DNA of 64,000 nucleotides from Massilia norwichensis (GTDB taxonomy: Bacteria > Pseudomonadota > Gammaproteobacteria > Burkholderiales > Burkholderiaceae_D): the NCBI RefSeq assembly GCF_024753245.1, contig NZ_JANUGX010000018.1:1-64000 (forward strand). Direction: 5' to 3'. The position numbers and the translations under genes were made by a program. Below the pieces are notes generated by a model that ran no database searches, was not told where the DNA came from, and saw nothing but the letters and a program-made list of their open reading frames with translations. Positions 26,508-36,851 of this stretch are shown one piece after another (the stretch's first letter is position 1; every line of letters begins with the position of its first letter).

Positions 26508-27584
26508 TTACTCGTCACCACCGACTTCGGCAGCGGCCGGTGCTTCACCGGCAGCGACAGGTGCCAGTTCGCGCACGCCGAGGGCGGCACGGACTTTGTT
26601 CTCGATTTCGCGTGCCAGGGCCGGGCGGTCTTTCAGGAACTGACGTGCATTGTCCTTGCCCTGACCGATACGCTCGCCGCCGTAGCTGTACCAGGAACCC
26701 GACTTCTCGACGATCTTGTTGTCCACGCCCAGGTCGATGATCTCGCCTTCGCGGGAAGTGCCTTCGCCATACAGGATGTCGAAGTGGGCTTCCTTGAACG
26801 GCGGCGCGATCTTGTTCTTGACGACCTTGACCTTGGTTTCGTTACCGATCACCTCGTCGCCGGACTTGATCGAACCGGTACGGCGGATGTCCATACGCAC
26901 GGAGGCGTAGAACTTCAGCGCGTTACCGCCGGTCGTGGTTTCCGGGCTGCCGAACATGACGCCGATCTTCATACGGATCTGGTTAATGAAGATCACCAGG
27001 GTGTTCGTACGGTTGATCGAGCCGGTCAGCTTGCGCAGTGCCTGCGACATCAGACGGGCTTGCAGGCCCGGCAGGGAGTCACCCATGTCGCCTTCGATCT
27101 CGGCGCGCGGGGTCAGTGCCGCCACCGAGTCGATGACCACCAGGTCAACGCTGCCCGAACGCACCAGCGCGTCGGTGATTTCCAGGGCCTGCTCGCCGGT
27201 GTCCGGCTGCGAGATCAGCAGCTCGTCCAGCTTGATGCCCAGCTTTTGCGCATAGGTGACGTCCAGCGCGTGCTCGGCGTCGATGAAGGCGCAGGTGCCG
27301 CCCAGTTTCTGCATCTGGGCGATGGTTTGCAGGGTCAGCGTGGTTTTACCCGACGATTCCGGACCGTAGATCTCGACGATACGGCCGCGCGGCAGGCCTC
27401 CGACGCCAAGGGCGATGTCCAGGCCCAGCGAGCCGGTAGACACAGTCTGCACTTCCTCGACCGGCGCATTGGCATCCATGCGCATGACCGAGCCTTTGCC
27501 GAACTGCTTTTCGATCTGCGCGAGGGCTGCTGCCAGCGCCTTGCCCTTCTCTGCTGCGTTTACTGCGGATTTTTTGTCGTCCAT
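26508..27584 (-). CDS. recA: Recombinase RecA
   Basis: 358 residues. Central homologous recombination and SOS protein. Walker A is GPESSGKTT near residue 74, and [54 protein letters not shown] are invariant segments. The acidic/Ala-rich C-terminal tail ([11 protein letters not shown]) is present. A good LexA box lies 63 bases upstream of the ATG. recX follows. Confidence 0.98.
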   Translation of the reverse strand: MDDKKSAVNAAEKGKALAAALAQIEKQFGKGSVMRMDANAPVEEVQTVSTGSLGLDIALGVGGLPRGRIVEIYGPESSGKTTLTLQTIAQMQKLGGTCAFIDAEHALDVTYAQKLGIKLDELLISQPDTGEQALEITDALVRSGSVDLVVIDSVAALTPRAEIEGDMGDSLPGLQARLMSQALRKLTGSINRTNTLVIFINQIRMKIGVMFGSPETTTGGNALKFYASVRMDIRRTGSIKSGDEVIGNETKVKVVKNKIAPPFKEAHFDILYGEGTSREGEIIDLGVDNKIVEKSGSWYSYGGERIGQGKDNARQFLKDRPALAREIENKVRAALGVRELAPVAAGEAPAAAEVGGDE

Positions 27585-27646
27585 AACTTTCTTTCTGTCC
27601 TAGAGTGAACCAAGATAAGGGCCGCTCGCGCGATTTCAATAGGAAG

Positions 27647-27666
27647 TACTGTATAAAATCCCAGTG
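27647..27666 (-). promoter_or_regulatory. LexA (SOS) box upstream of recA
   Basis: TACTGTATAAAATCCCAGTG keeps the CTG-N10-CAG core and matches the E. coli SOS consensus at about 16 of 20 positions. It lies 63 bases before the recA ATG, in the gap shared with the divergent response-regulator gene. Confidence 0.8.
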
Positions 27667-27774
27667 GTTTTGGCAAGCAATATTTACTGCGGTTTGACGC
27701 ATTCGACATGTTGCGAAAGATCACACACAATATGCAAGTAAGCAGGGTCCAACCAACAAAACCGGGAGACATCG

Positions 27775-28467
27775 ATGCGTATTTTACTAGCCGAGGATGA
27801 TAGCGTACTCGCCGACGGCCTGACGCGCTCCCTGCGCCAGTCCGGCTATGCGATCGACTGCGTCAAGAACGGCCAGGACGCCGATACGGCACTCTCGACC
27901 CAGGAATTCGATTTGCTGATCCTCGACCTCGGCCTGCCGAAGCTGTCCGGGCTGGACGTGCTGCGCCGCCTGCGCGCGCGCGGCTCGCTGCTGCCGGTGC
28001 TGATCCTCACCGCCGCCGACTCGATCGAGCAGCGCGTGGGCGGCCTCGACGCCGGCGCCGACGACTACATGGCCAAACCCTTCGCCTTATCGGAGCTGGA
28101 GGCGCGGGTGCGCGCCCTCACCCGGCGCGGCCAGGGCGGCGGCTCGACCGTGATCCGCCACGGCCCGCTGGCCTACGACCAGGTCGGCCGCAGTGCCTAC
28201 ATCGACGACCAGATGCTGGACCTGTCGGCGCGCGAACTCGGCCTGCTCGAGATCCTGCTGGCGCGCACCGGACGCCTGGTATCGAAGGAACAGCTGGTCG
28301 ACCACCTGTGCGAATGGGGCGAGGAAGTGTCGAACAACGCCATCGAGGTCTACGTGCACCGCCTGCGCAAGAAGATCGAGACCGGCGGCATCCGCATCGC
28401 CACCGTGCGCGGCCTCGGCTACTGCCTCGAACGCTACGCCGACGGCGCGCGCAAGACCATCACGTGA
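27775..28467 (+). CDS. OmpR/TctD-type response regulator
   Basis: 230 residues. The receiver domain has acidic residues Asp8/Asp9, phospho-acceptor Asp51 in LLILDLGLP and Lys in YMAKPFAL; the C-terminal half is an OmpR-type winged helix ([47 protein letters not shown] end). Its stop overlaps the GTG start of the histidine kinase by four bases, so the two are a cognate pair. The genes beyond encode a DUF4212/sodium-symporter pair, the likely target. Confidence 0.93.
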   Translation: MRILLAEDDSVLADGLTRSLRQSGYAIDCVKNGQDADTALSTQEFDLLILDLGLPKLSGLDVLRRLRARGSLLPVLILTAADSIEQRVGGLDAGADDYMAKPFALSELEARVRALTRRGQGGGSTVIRHGPLAYDQVGRSAYIDDQMLDLSARELGLLEILLARTGRLVSKEQLVDHLCEWGEEVSNNAIEVYVHRLRKKIETGGIRIATVRGLGYCLERYADGARKTIT

Positions 28468-30056
28468 AATCCCTGAAACGGCGCCGCGCGGCCGGGCCTG
28501 TCCCCGGCTACGACACGGCGCTCGATCCGGCCCACGAACTGGCACTTGAGCCGGCGCTCGAGCCAGTCTACGTACCGCCGCCGCCCGAGCCCGAGGAAAG
28601 CATCCAGCATTCGCTGTTCGGCGAAATCCTCGACTGGATGCTGGCGCCGCTGCTGCTGCTGTGGCCGATGAGCATCGCGATCACCTATCTGGTGGCGAAA
28701 TCGATCGCCAACCAGCCGTTCGACCATGCGCTGGAAGACAGCGTCACCGTGCTGGCCCAGCAGGTCAAGGAAGTGGGCGGCAAGGTGACGGCGCGCCTGC
28801 CCGGCAGCGCGCGCGACATCCTGCGTGCCGACGATGTCGACAGCGTCTATTTCCAGGTCACCGGGCCGCGCAACGAAGTCATCGACGGCGACCGCGAGCT
28901 GCCGCTGCCGGTGGGGGAAGACGCCGACCGCAGCGGCCGCGTGCACTTCCGCAACGAGAGCCTGCACGGCACCCCGGTGCGAGTCGCCTATGCCTGGGTC
29001 AACCTGCAGCCGCTGGGAGAGAACAGGACCGCACGCGCGCCAGGCGCGGAACCGCGCCTGGCCCTGGTACAGGTGGCGGAGACGCTGGAAAAACGCGCCC
29101 AGCTCGCCAACGAGATCATCAAGGGCGTGATCCTGCCCCAGTTCATCATCCTGCCGGTGATCCTGGCGCTGGTCTGGTTCGCCCTTTCCCGCGGCCTGTC
29201 GCCGCTGGCCCAGCTGCAGGAACGCATCCGCGCGCGCCCGCCGGACGACCTGTCGCCGATCGATTCGCGCCAGGTGCCGGAAGAGATTTCGCCGCTGGTC
29301 GGCTCGCTGAACGACATGCTGGCGCGCCTGGCGCACACGATCGACGCCCAGAAGCGCTTCATCGCCGACGCCGCGCACCAGATGAAGACGCCGCTGGCCG
29401 GCATGCGCATGCAGTCGGAGCTGGCACTGCGCCAGATCGACCCCGGCGAGATCCACCGCTCGCTGGAACAGCTGGCCAAGAGTTCGGAATCGGCGACGCG
29501 CCTGGTGAACCAGCTGCTGGCGCTGGCGCGCGCCGAGAACCAGCCGCACGCCGGCCTGGCGCTGGAGCCGCTCGACCTGTCGCAGCTGGCACGCAGCGTG
29601 GTGCAGGACTGGGTCAGCGCGTCTTTCGTGCACGAGATCGACCTCGGCTACGAAGACCCGGACGGCGCGGTGGAAATCCTGGGCGACGGCATGATGCTGC
29701 GCGAGCTGCTGTCGAACCTGATCGACAATGCGCTGCGCTACACCCCGGCCGGCGGCAGCGTCACCGTGCGCGTGCGCAGCGATGCCGGGCTGGCCCTGCT
29801 GGAGGTCGAGGACACCGGTCCGGGCATCGCGCCGGGCGAGCGTCCGCGCGTGTTCGAGCGCTTCTACCGTATCCTCGGCTCCAGCGCGTCCGGCTCCGGC
29901 CTCGGCCTGGCCATCGTGCGCGAGATCGCGCAGCAGCACGACGCCGAGATCGAGATCTTCAACAACCCGCGCAGCATCCAGAAAAAATACCCGGGCAGCC
30001 TGTTCCGGCTGACCTTCCCGCCACCACCCGCACCGCCAGAATCCGATGCCGACTGA
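28464..30056 (+). CDS. TctE-type sensor histidine kinase
   Basis: 530 residues from a GTG overlapping the response-regulator stop (GTGA). A Pro/Glu-rich cytoplasmic N-terminus of about 55 residues precedes membrane segment 1 (about 58-80), then a periplasmic sensor region of the two-component N-terminal (2CSK_N-like) type and membrane segment 2 (about 226-245), a HAMP-like linker, His305 in AAHQMKTPL, the N box [11 protein letters not shown], and G boxes [10 protein letters not shown] and GSGLGLAIV. TctE relatives sense carboxylates. The unusually long N-terminal tail is an oddity. Confidence 0.92.
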   Translation: MKSLKRRRAAGPVPGYDTALDPAHELALEPALEPVYVPPPPEPEESIQHSLFGEILDWMLAPLLLLWPMSIAITYLVAKSIANQPFDHALEDSVTVLAQQVKEVGGKVTARLPGSARDILRADDVDSVYFQVTGPRNEVIDGDRELPLPVGEDADRSGRVHFRNESLHGTPVRVAYAWVNLQPLGENRTARAPGAEPRLALVQVAETLEKRAQLANEIIKGVILPQFIILPVILALVWFALSRGLSPLAQLQERIRARPPDDLSPIDSRQVPEEISPLVGSLNDMLARLAHTIDAQKRFIADAAHQMKTPLAGMRMQSELALRQIDPGEIHRSLEQLAKSSESATRLVNQLLALARAENQPHAGLALEPLDLSQLARSVVQDWVSASFVHEIDLGYEDPDGAVEILGDGMMLRELLSNLIDNALRYTPAGGSVTVRVRSDAGLALLEVEDTGPGIAPGERPRVFERFYRILGSSASGSGLGLAIVREIAQQHDAEIEIFNNPRSIQKKYPGSLFRLTFPPPPAPPESDAD

Positions 30057-30354
30057 CAGCGCCCCGCCCTCCCCTCCACCGTCGCGCGAGCGCATCCTCG
30101 CCGCGCGCGCCATGCACTGGTCACGCACCCGCAAGATGGTCCTGGTCCTGCTCGGCCTGTGGCTGGCGACCGGCTTCGGCACCGTGTTCTTCGCGCGCGA
30201 CCTGGCGCACCTGTCGGTGTTCGGCTGGCCGCTGTCCTTCTACCTCGCGGCCCAGGGCGCCTCGCTGATCTACCTGGTCATCATCGGCGTCTACGCCTGG
30301 CGCATGCGGATCCTCGACCGCGCCTACCTGCGCATGCTGAAGGACAGCCTGTGA
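30046..30354 (+). CDS. DUF4212 small subunit of sodium/solute symporter
   Basis: 102 residues with two transmembrane segments (about residues 30-50 and 60-82). DUF4212 proteins are encoded next to large sodium/solute symporters and are thought to be their small subunit. The ATG lies inside the last codons of the kinase gene (11-base overlap), and its stop overlaps the symporter start by four bases, giving tight translational coupling through the whole four-gene set. Confidence 0.9.
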   Translation: MPTDSAPPSPPPSRERILAARAMHWSRTRKMVLVLLGLWLATGFGTVFFARDLAHLSVFGWPLSFYLAAQGASLIYLVIIGVYAWRMRILDRAYLRMLKDSL

Positions 30355-32423
30355 ACAAGACCAGGAACCGCAGCTACTTCCACCGCCTGTCGCGCTACTA
30401 CCTCTGGTTCACGGCCTGCCTCGGCCTGTTCCTGGTGGCGCTGACCATCCTCGAGAACGAGGGCATGCCGCGCCAGTGGATCGGCCATCTGTACATGTTC
30501 GCCACCATCGTGCTGTACGCGATCATCGGCGTGGTGGCGCGTACTTCCAACGTGTCCGAATACTACGTGGCGGGGCGGCGGGTCCCGGCCCTGTTCAACG
30601 GCATGGCCACCGCCGCCGACTGGATCTCGGCGGCCAGCTTCATCAGCCTGGCCGGCACCTTGTACCTGCACGGCTTCGATGCCCTGGCCTACGTCATGGG
30701 CTGGACCGGCGGCTACTGTCTGGTGGCGCTGCTGATCGCGCCCTACCTGCGCAAGTTCGCCCAGTACACGGTGCCGGACTTCCTGGCGGCGCGCTACGGC
30801 GGCAGCGAAGGCGCCGGCGGCGGCGACCGCGGCAACGTCGTGCGCGCGCTGGCGGTCAGCGCCACCATCGTCGTCTCCTTCACCTATGTGGTGGCGCAGA
30901 TCTACGCGGTCGGCCTGATCGCTTCGCGCTTCACCGGCGTCGATTTCTCGGTCGGCATCTTCCTCGGCCTGGCGTCCATCCTGGTCTGCTCGTTCCTGGG
31001 CGGGATGCGCGCCATCACCTGGACCCAGGTGGCGCAGTACATCATCATCCTGGTCGCGTTTTCGATCCCGACCATCTGGCTGTCGATGAAGTTTGCCGGC
31101 AATCCGGTGCCGCAGGTCGCCTATGGCTCGGTGCTGCCCAAGCTGGCCCAGCGCGAAGCCCAGCTGGCCTACGACCCGCGCGAACGCGAAGTGCGGGCGC
31201 GCTTCCAGGCCAGGGCCGACGAATACTCCGCGCGCCTGGCCGCGCTGCCGCAATCCTGGGAAGCGGGGCGCACCGAAGCCCAGCGCCGCCTCGACGGCGC
31301 GCGTGCCCGCAATGCCTCGCTCGGCGAAGTGCGCAACGCCGAGCGCGAACTGATGGCCTATCCGCGCACCGCCGACGAAGCCGCGCGGGCCTGGACCGAG
31401 CAACGGGCCGCCAACCTGGCGCGCGCCCAGCCGCCCGAACCCCACGCCGAGCCCTTCCCCGGCGCGACCCGCGAAGAGTCCGACCAGCGCCGCAACAACT
31501 TCCTGGCGCTGGTGTTCTGCCTGATGTTCGGCACCGCCGCCCTGCCCCACATCCTGATGCGCGCCTACACCACGCCCTCGGTGCACGAGACGCGGGTGTC
31601 GGTGTTCTGGACCCTGTTCTTCATCCTGCTGATCTACCTGACCATGCCGGCGCTGGCGGTGCTGGCCAAGTACGACATCTATACCTCGCTGGTCGGCACC
31701 GGCTACGACAAGCTGCCGACCTGGGTCTCGTACTGGGCCAACGTCGACAAGGCGAATCCCCTGATCAGCATCGCCGACATCAATGGCGACGGCATCGTGC
31801 AGCTGGCCGAGATCGCGATCGACGGCGACGTCCTGACCCTGGCCACGCCGGAGATCGGCGGCCTGCCCTACGTGATCTCGGGCCTGGTCGCGGCCGGCGG
31901 CCTGGCGGCGGCGCTGTCCACCGCCGATGGCCTGCTGCTGGCGATCTCGAACGCGCTGTCGCACGACATCTGGTTCAAGATCGTCGACCCGCACGCCTCG
32001 ACCCAGAAGCGGGTCACGATCTCCAAGCTGCTGCTGCTGGCGGTGGCCTTCATTGCCGCCTACGTCGCCTCGCAGAAGCCGGCGGACATCCTGTCGCTGG
32101 TCGGCGCCGCCTTCTCCCTGGCCGGCTCGACCCTGTTCCCGGCGCTGGTCGCCGGCGTGTTCTGGAAGCGCGCCAACCGCCAGGGCGCGATCGCCGGCAT
32201 GCTGGCCGGCTTCCTGGTCTGCGTCTACTACATGCTGCACACCAACCCGATCCTGGGCGGGAGTGCGGAGAGCGCCTGGTTCCACATCGCGCCGATCTCC
32301 GCCGGCGTGTTCGGCGTGCCGGCGGGGCTGGCGGTGCTGGCCGTGGTCAGCCTGCTGACGCCGGCGCCGTCGCGCGAGAGCGTCGGCCTGGTCGAGCATA
32401 TCCGGGCGCCGGACGAAATCTGA
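30351..32423 (+). CDS. Large sodium:solute symporter (VC_2705-type) with EF-hand-like loop
   Basis: 690 residues from a GTG start overlapping the DUF4212 stop. It belongs to the solute:sodium symporter family; ATAADWISAASFISLAGTLY and GLVAAGGLAAALSTADGLLL are the conserved sodium-site segments, and the family includes acetate/pyruvate-type carriers. It is longer than a usual 500-550-residue symporter because of a hydrophilic, helix-prone insertion (about residues 265-375, rich in Arg/Glu/Ala) and a loop with DINGDGIVQLAE at 476-487, which fits a calcium-binding EF-hand. The substrate is unknown but is probably a small carboxylate, judging by the TctDE-like regulators. Confidence 0.9.
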   Translation: MNKTRNRSYFHRLSRYYLWFTACLGLFLVALTILENEGMPRQWIGHLYMFATIVLYAIIGVVARTSNVSEYYVAGRRVPALFNGMATAADWISAASFISLAGTLYLHGFDALAYVMGWTGGYCLVALLIAPYLRKFAQYTVPDFLAARYGGSEGAGGGDRGNVVRALAVSATIVVSFTYVVAQIYAVGLIASRFTGVDFSVGIFLGLASILVCSFLGGMRAITWTQVAQYIIILVAFSIPTIWLSMKFAGNPVPQVAYGSVLPKLAQREAQLAYDPREREVRARFQARADEYSARLAALPQSWEAGRTEAQRRLDGARARNASLGEVRNAERELMAYPRTADEAARAWTEQRAANLARAQPPEPHAEPFPGATREESDQRRNNFLALVFCLMFGTAALPHILMRAYTTPSVHETRVSVFWTLFFILLIYLTMPALAVLAKYDIYTSLVGTGYDKLPTWVSYWANVDKANPLISIADINGDGIVQLAEIAIDGDVLTLATPEIGGLPYVISGLVAAGGLAAALSTADGLLLAISNALSHDIWFKIVDPHASTQKRVTISKLLLLAVAFIAAYVASQKPADILSLVGAAFSLAGSTLFPALVAGVFWKRANRQGAIAGMLAGFLVCVYYMLHTNPILGGSAESAWFHIAPISAGVFGVPAGLAVLAVVSLLTPAPSRESVGLVEHIRAPDEI

Positions 32424-32457
32424 TTTCTCGAGGAATATGCCGTGCTAGAGTAAGGCC

Positions 32458-32940
32458 ATGATGCTGCCGCCTTCTCTCCTGCTGCGCCCGGCGGCCGACG
32501 CCGACGCCGGCTTCCTGCAAGCCTTGTATGCGTCTACCCGCGACGACCTGCGCCAGCTGCCGCTGCCGCCGGCGCAGCTGGAACAGCTGATCGCCATGCA
32601 ACAGCGCGCCCATGAAGCGGGCTGGCGCGCCGCCTTTCCGAACGCCGAGGTCCTGGTCCTGGAGCATGACGGCATGGCTGCCGGCAAAGCGGTGCTCGAC
32701 ACCACCGGGCACGACTGGCGGCTGGTCGAACTGGCGCTGCTGCCTGTGCTGCGCGGCCGTGGACTCGGCACGGCATTGCTGACGGCACTACAGGCGCGCG
32801 CGCGCCAGTGCGGCGCCAGTATCGGCCTGGCGGTCCTGTGCACCAACACAGGCGCGCTGCGCCTGTACGAACGTGCCGGTTTCCGCATCACTGGCGGCAA
32901 CGCGCTGCAGCATCAGATGGCCTGGCTGCCTGAAAATTAG
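32458..32940 (+). CDS. GNAT-family N-acetyltransferase
   Basis: 160 residues. The acetyl-CoA-binding motif A is LALLPVLRGRGLGTALL and the end of motif B is NTGALRLYERAGF. The acceptor is unknown (protein or small molecule). It is intact, ends 54 bases before the left end of the IS element, and follows the symporter by 34 bases. Any gene that used to lie beyond it may have been lost with the IS-linked deletion. Confidence 0.85.
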   Translation: MMLPPSLLLRPAADADAGFLQALYASTRDDLRQLPLPPAQLEQLIAMQQRAHEAGWRAAFPNAEVLVLEHDGMAAGKAVLDTTGHDWRLVELALLPVLRGRGLGTALLTALQARARQCGASIGLAVLCTNTGALRLYERAGFRITGGNALQHQMAWLPEN

Positions 32941-32994
32941 GAATTTTCCTAGGGTAAATGTTTTATCCCAAATGCTAGGATTAGTTGTGCCATT

Positions 32995-34040
32995 GGCTTT
33001 GTTGCGTAAATCAGGCTCGACCAGCGTAGAACCCGCAGGTCTGGTAGCCTGAACGGATGAAACCAGCTCCACAGAAGTACCGCACGACGAACTGGAAGAC
33101 GTACAACGAAGCCCTCAAGGCACGCGGCTCGCTGCTGATCTGGCTTGATCCAACGATGAACTGGCACGGCCAGCCGAGCGGCAAACGCGGGCGTAGCCAG
33201 ACGTTCAGCGACGAGGCGATTCAGTTCTGCCTGAGCATCAAGTGCCTCTTCAATTTACCACTGCGGCAGGCCATGGGCATGGCGCAAAGTTTGCTGCACC
33301 TGGCCGGGCTCGATTGGCCGGTGCCGGACTACAGCACGGTCAGCCGGCGCCAGAAGACGCTGCAGGTCGCCATTGGAGCGGTGCCGACCACGACGGGACT
33401 GCATCTGCTGGTGGATAGCACGGGCATCAAGATGCTGGGCGAAGGCGAGTGGAAGACGAAGAAGCACGGCGCGGAATACCGCCGTCAATGGCGCAAGGTA
33501 CACCTTGGGATCGACGCATCCACGTTGGAGATCCGAGCCATGGAGGTGACCGACAACAGCATTGGCGATGCGCCTGTCCTGCCAGCGCTGCTCGACCAAA
33601 TTCCTGTCGATGAGAAGATTGCCAGCGTCAGCGGCGATGGCGCTTATGACACGAAGGACTGCCACGAGGCCATCGCCCGGCGTGCCGCCCAAGCCATCAT
33701 CCCGACCCGCAAGAATACCAAACCCTGGAAGGCGAACCGCTGCGGTGCCAATGAGCGTAACGAGATACTGCACACGACGCGCAGGCTGGGTCGGGCGATC
33801 TGGAAGAAGTGGAGCGGCTACCACCGGCGCAGCCTTGTTGAAACCAAGATGCGCTGCTTCAAGCTGCTGGGTGAGCGTGTCATGGCACGCGACTTCGATC
33901 GTCAGGTGGCCGAATTGCAGATACGCGCTGCCGTGCTCAACCGCTTCACTCGGCTGGGCACCCCGATCACGGTCCCAGTGTTATAAAATGAACCACAAAT
34001 AGCGTCAGATCGGCCTTCGTTCGATTTGCTCAACAAAGCC
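32995..34040 (+). mobile_element. IS903-type insertion sequence (IS5 family), 1046 bp
   Basis: Imperfect 18-base terminal inverted repeats, GGCTTTGTTGCGTAAATC at 32995-33012 and its inverse ending at 34040 (16 of 18 identical), bound one transposase gene. The ends match the IS903 type GGCTTTGTTG...AAATC. The nine bases outside each end (TGTGCCATT and TCGGAGCGC) differ, so the 9-base target duplication expected for this group is missing. The right end cuts a cysC gene. Confidence 0.93.
33057..33986 (+). CDS. IS5-family (IS903 group) transposase
   Basis: 309 residues, full length for the IS903 group (IS903 itself has 307). The DDE residues appear in [18 protein letters not shown] and [15 protein letters not shown] (Y-R-E signature). 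[24 protein letters not shown] is also strongly conserved. There is no frameshift or stop, so the enzyme may be active. Confidence 0.95.
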   Translation: MKPAPQKYRTTNWKTYNEALKARGSLLIWLDPTMNWHGQPSGKRGRSQTFSDEAIQFCLSIKCLFNLPLRQAMGMAQSLLHLAGLDWPVPDYSTVSRRQKTLQVAIGAVPTTTGLHLLVDSTGIKMLGEGEWKTKKHGAEYRRQWRKVHLGIDASTLEIRAMEVTDNSIGDAPVLPALLDQIPVDEKIASVSGDGAYDTKDCHEAIARRAAQAIIPTRKNTKPWKANRCGANERNEILHTTRRLGRAIWKKWSGYHRRSLVETKMRCFKLLGERVMARDFDRQVAELQIRAAVLNRFTRLGTPITVPVL

Positions 34041-34261
34041 TCGGAGCGCTCGGGCAGCGAGAAACCGAGGTCGGCGCACAGGCCGTTGCGGACCTTGTCG
34101 CCGTCCAGCACGAAGACCTGGCAGCCGCGTTCGAACAGCACGCGTTCGGCGGCCATGGCCAGCGTGGTCTTGCCGGCGCCGGACAGGCCGGTGATCCAGA
34201 CCACCGCGCCGCGGTGGCCGGCGCGGCGCTGGCGTTCCTCGCTGGAGACCGGCGCGCGCAT
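34041..34261 (-). pseudogene. cysC: Adenylylsulfate kinase gene cysC, truncated by the IS element
   Basis: The first 73 codons remain: [15 protein letters not shown], then the Walker [18 protein letters not shown] and [19 protein letters not shown], which match APS kinase (CysC). At LPERSEA the frame enters the IS right end and then reads nonsense. Intact CysC is about 200 residues, so roughly two-thirds are gone, including the APS-binding and lid regions. No remnant of the missing part is visible left of the IS. It begins four bases after the purM stop. It is very unlikely to be functional. Confidence 0.88.
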
Positions 34262-34265
34262 GCCC

Positions 34266-35309
<1,044 letters not shown>

Positions 35310-35493
35310 GATATTTGGCAGCGGAGGCGGTAAAATAGATAGCGGTAGATCAACTGAACGCACCCGCGCCACTGCCGGGAACGGCCAACTGGTCAATCCG
35401 CTATTCTAGCAAAATGGTCTGGCCAGGACGTACTTCACTGCGATAACAAGAACAAAATGCCAAATTTCCCTCTGCCCGGATGAGATGCAAGCC

Positions 35494-36180
35494 ATGAAAC
35501 AGCTGGTGCTCGATTTAGGCGCGGCCGAACCGGCGCAAAGCCTCGACACCTTCCAGATAGGAGCGAATGCCGAAATGGCGCACTTGATGCACCAGTTCGC
35601 GCAACGCGCCTCGCGCGAGCATTTCTGCTACCTCTGGGCCGAAACCGGTGCCGGCAAGACCCACATCCTGCACGGCCTGGCCGCCACGCCGGGCTCGCGC
35701 TACATCGCCTTCGATGCCGGTGCCAAGGCCTTCGTGTACACGCCGGATGTCAGCCTCTACCTGGTCGACGACATCGACCGCCTGACGCCGAAGCGCCAGA
35801 TCGACGCCTTCGCCCTGTTCAACCAGGTGCGCGAGCACGGCGCCTACATGGTCTGCGCGGGCCCGGTGCCGCCGGCCGTGCTGCCGGTGCGCGAAGACCT
35901 GCGTACCCGCATGGGATGGGGCCTGGTGTACCAGATCCACGGCCTGTCGGACGACGAGAAGATCGCCGCCCTCACCCAGGCCGCCGAGGCGCGCGGTTTG
36001 ACGCTGTCGGCCAGCGTGTTACCCTATTTGCTATCCCATTTCAAGCGCGACATGCGCTCCCTGTCGACCATGCTGGATGCCCTCGACCAGTATTCGCTCG
36101 AGACCCAGCGCCCGGTCACGCTGCCCCTGCTGCGTGACCTGCTGCTTCAGGGAAACCCGCAAAACGATTTAAAAGAATGA
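35494..36180 (+). CDS. hda: DnaA regulatory inactivator Hda
   Basis: 228 residues. An AAA+ protein that, with the DNA-loaded sliding clamp, stimulates ATP hydrolysis by DnaA and prevents over-initiation. The N-terminal MKQLVLDLG is the clamp-binding segment (QLxLxL type), GAGKTH the Walker A, LYLVDDID the Walker B. The start at 35494 matches family N-termini; an ATG three codons earlier (35485) is possible. The next gene overlaps its stop by four bases (ATGA). Confidence 0.92.
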   Translation: MKQLVLDLGAAEPAQSLDTFQIGANAEMAHLMHQFAQRASREHFCYLWAETGAGKTHILHGLAATPGSRYIAFDAGAKAFVYTPDVSLYLVDDIDRLTPKRQIDAFALFNQVREHGAYMVCAGPVPPAVLPVREDLRTRMGWGLVYQIHGLSDDEKIAALTQAAEARGLTLSASVLPYLLSHFKRDMRSLSTMLDALDQYSLETQRPVTLPLLRDLLLQGNPQNDLKE

Positions 36181-36851
36181 GCAATCTCGCGCTGTTTGAC
36201 CTCGACCATACCCTGCTGCCGATCGACTCGGACTTCGAGTGGGGCCAGTTTCTGGTGCGCCATCAAGTGGTCGACTGCGACGCCTACCAGCGCCGCAACG
36301 AGCAATTCTTCGCCCAGTACCAGGCCGGCAATCTCGACCCGGTGGAATACCTCGAATTCGCGCTCGGCACCCTGGCCGGCTTCGACCCGGCGCACCTGAA
36401 GGACCTGCACGCGCAGTACATGCGCGAAGTGATCGAACCAGCCATCAAGCCGCAGGCGCTGGCGCTGCTGCAGCGCCACGTCGATGCTGGCGACCTGGTG
36501 GCCATCATCACCGCCACCAACGGCTGGCTGACGGCGCCGATCGCGCGCGCGCTGAACGTCGAGCACCTGATCGCGGCGCGCCCCGAACTGGACCAGCGCG
36601 GCCACCCGACCGGGCGACTAGCAGGCACGCCGACCCAGGGCCACGGCAAGGTGGTCCACATGCATGCCTGGCTGGACGGCCTGCAACGCCCGTTCGACGG
36701 TTTCGAGCGCAGCTATTTCTACAGCGATTCGCACAACGACATCCCGCTGCTGTCCGTCGTCTCGCACCCGGTGGCGACGAACCCGAGCCCCCGACTGGCC
36801 CAACACGCTACCGCCCTCGGCTGGCCTTTACTCCATCTGTTCAATGATTAA
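36177..36851 (+). CDS. HAD-superfamily (SerB-like, IB subfamily) phosphatase
   Basis: 224 residues. HAD motif I is LALFDLDHTLLP (nucleophile and acid/base Asp), motif II lies in AIITATNG, and motifs III/IV in GHGKVVHMHAWL and YFYSDSHNDIPLL. Such enzymes dephosphorylate small metabolites; in related beta-proteobacteria this gene sits between hda and pcnB as here. It overlaps hda at its start and pcnB at its end, giving tight coupling. Substrate unknown. Confidence 0.9.
   Translation: MSNLALFDLDHTLLPIDSDFEWGQFLVRHQVVDCDAYQRRNEQFFAQYQAGNLDPVEYLEFALGTLAGFDPAHLKDLHAQYMREVIEPAIKPQALALLQRHVDAGDLVAIITATNGWLTAPIARALNVEHLIAARPELDQRGHPTGRLAGTPTQGHGKVVHMHAWLDGLQRPFDGFERSYFYSDSHNDIPLLSVVSHPVATNPSPRLAQHATALGWPLLHLFND

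Noticed and set aside
32943..32975. Stem-loop CCTAGGGTAAA...TTTATCCC after the acetyltransferase as a terminator
   Set aside because: Pairing is bulged and A/T-rich, and no T run follows; too weak to list.
32986..34049. Nine-base target duplication around the IS element
   Set aside because: The flanking nine bases (TGTGCCATT, TCGGAGCGC) do not match, in direct or shifted register.
35310..35493. AI-2E-type permease expected between purM and hda
   Set aside because: I recall this gene beside hda in some Burkholderiales, but the gap here is only 184 bases with no remnant, so there is nothing to annotate.
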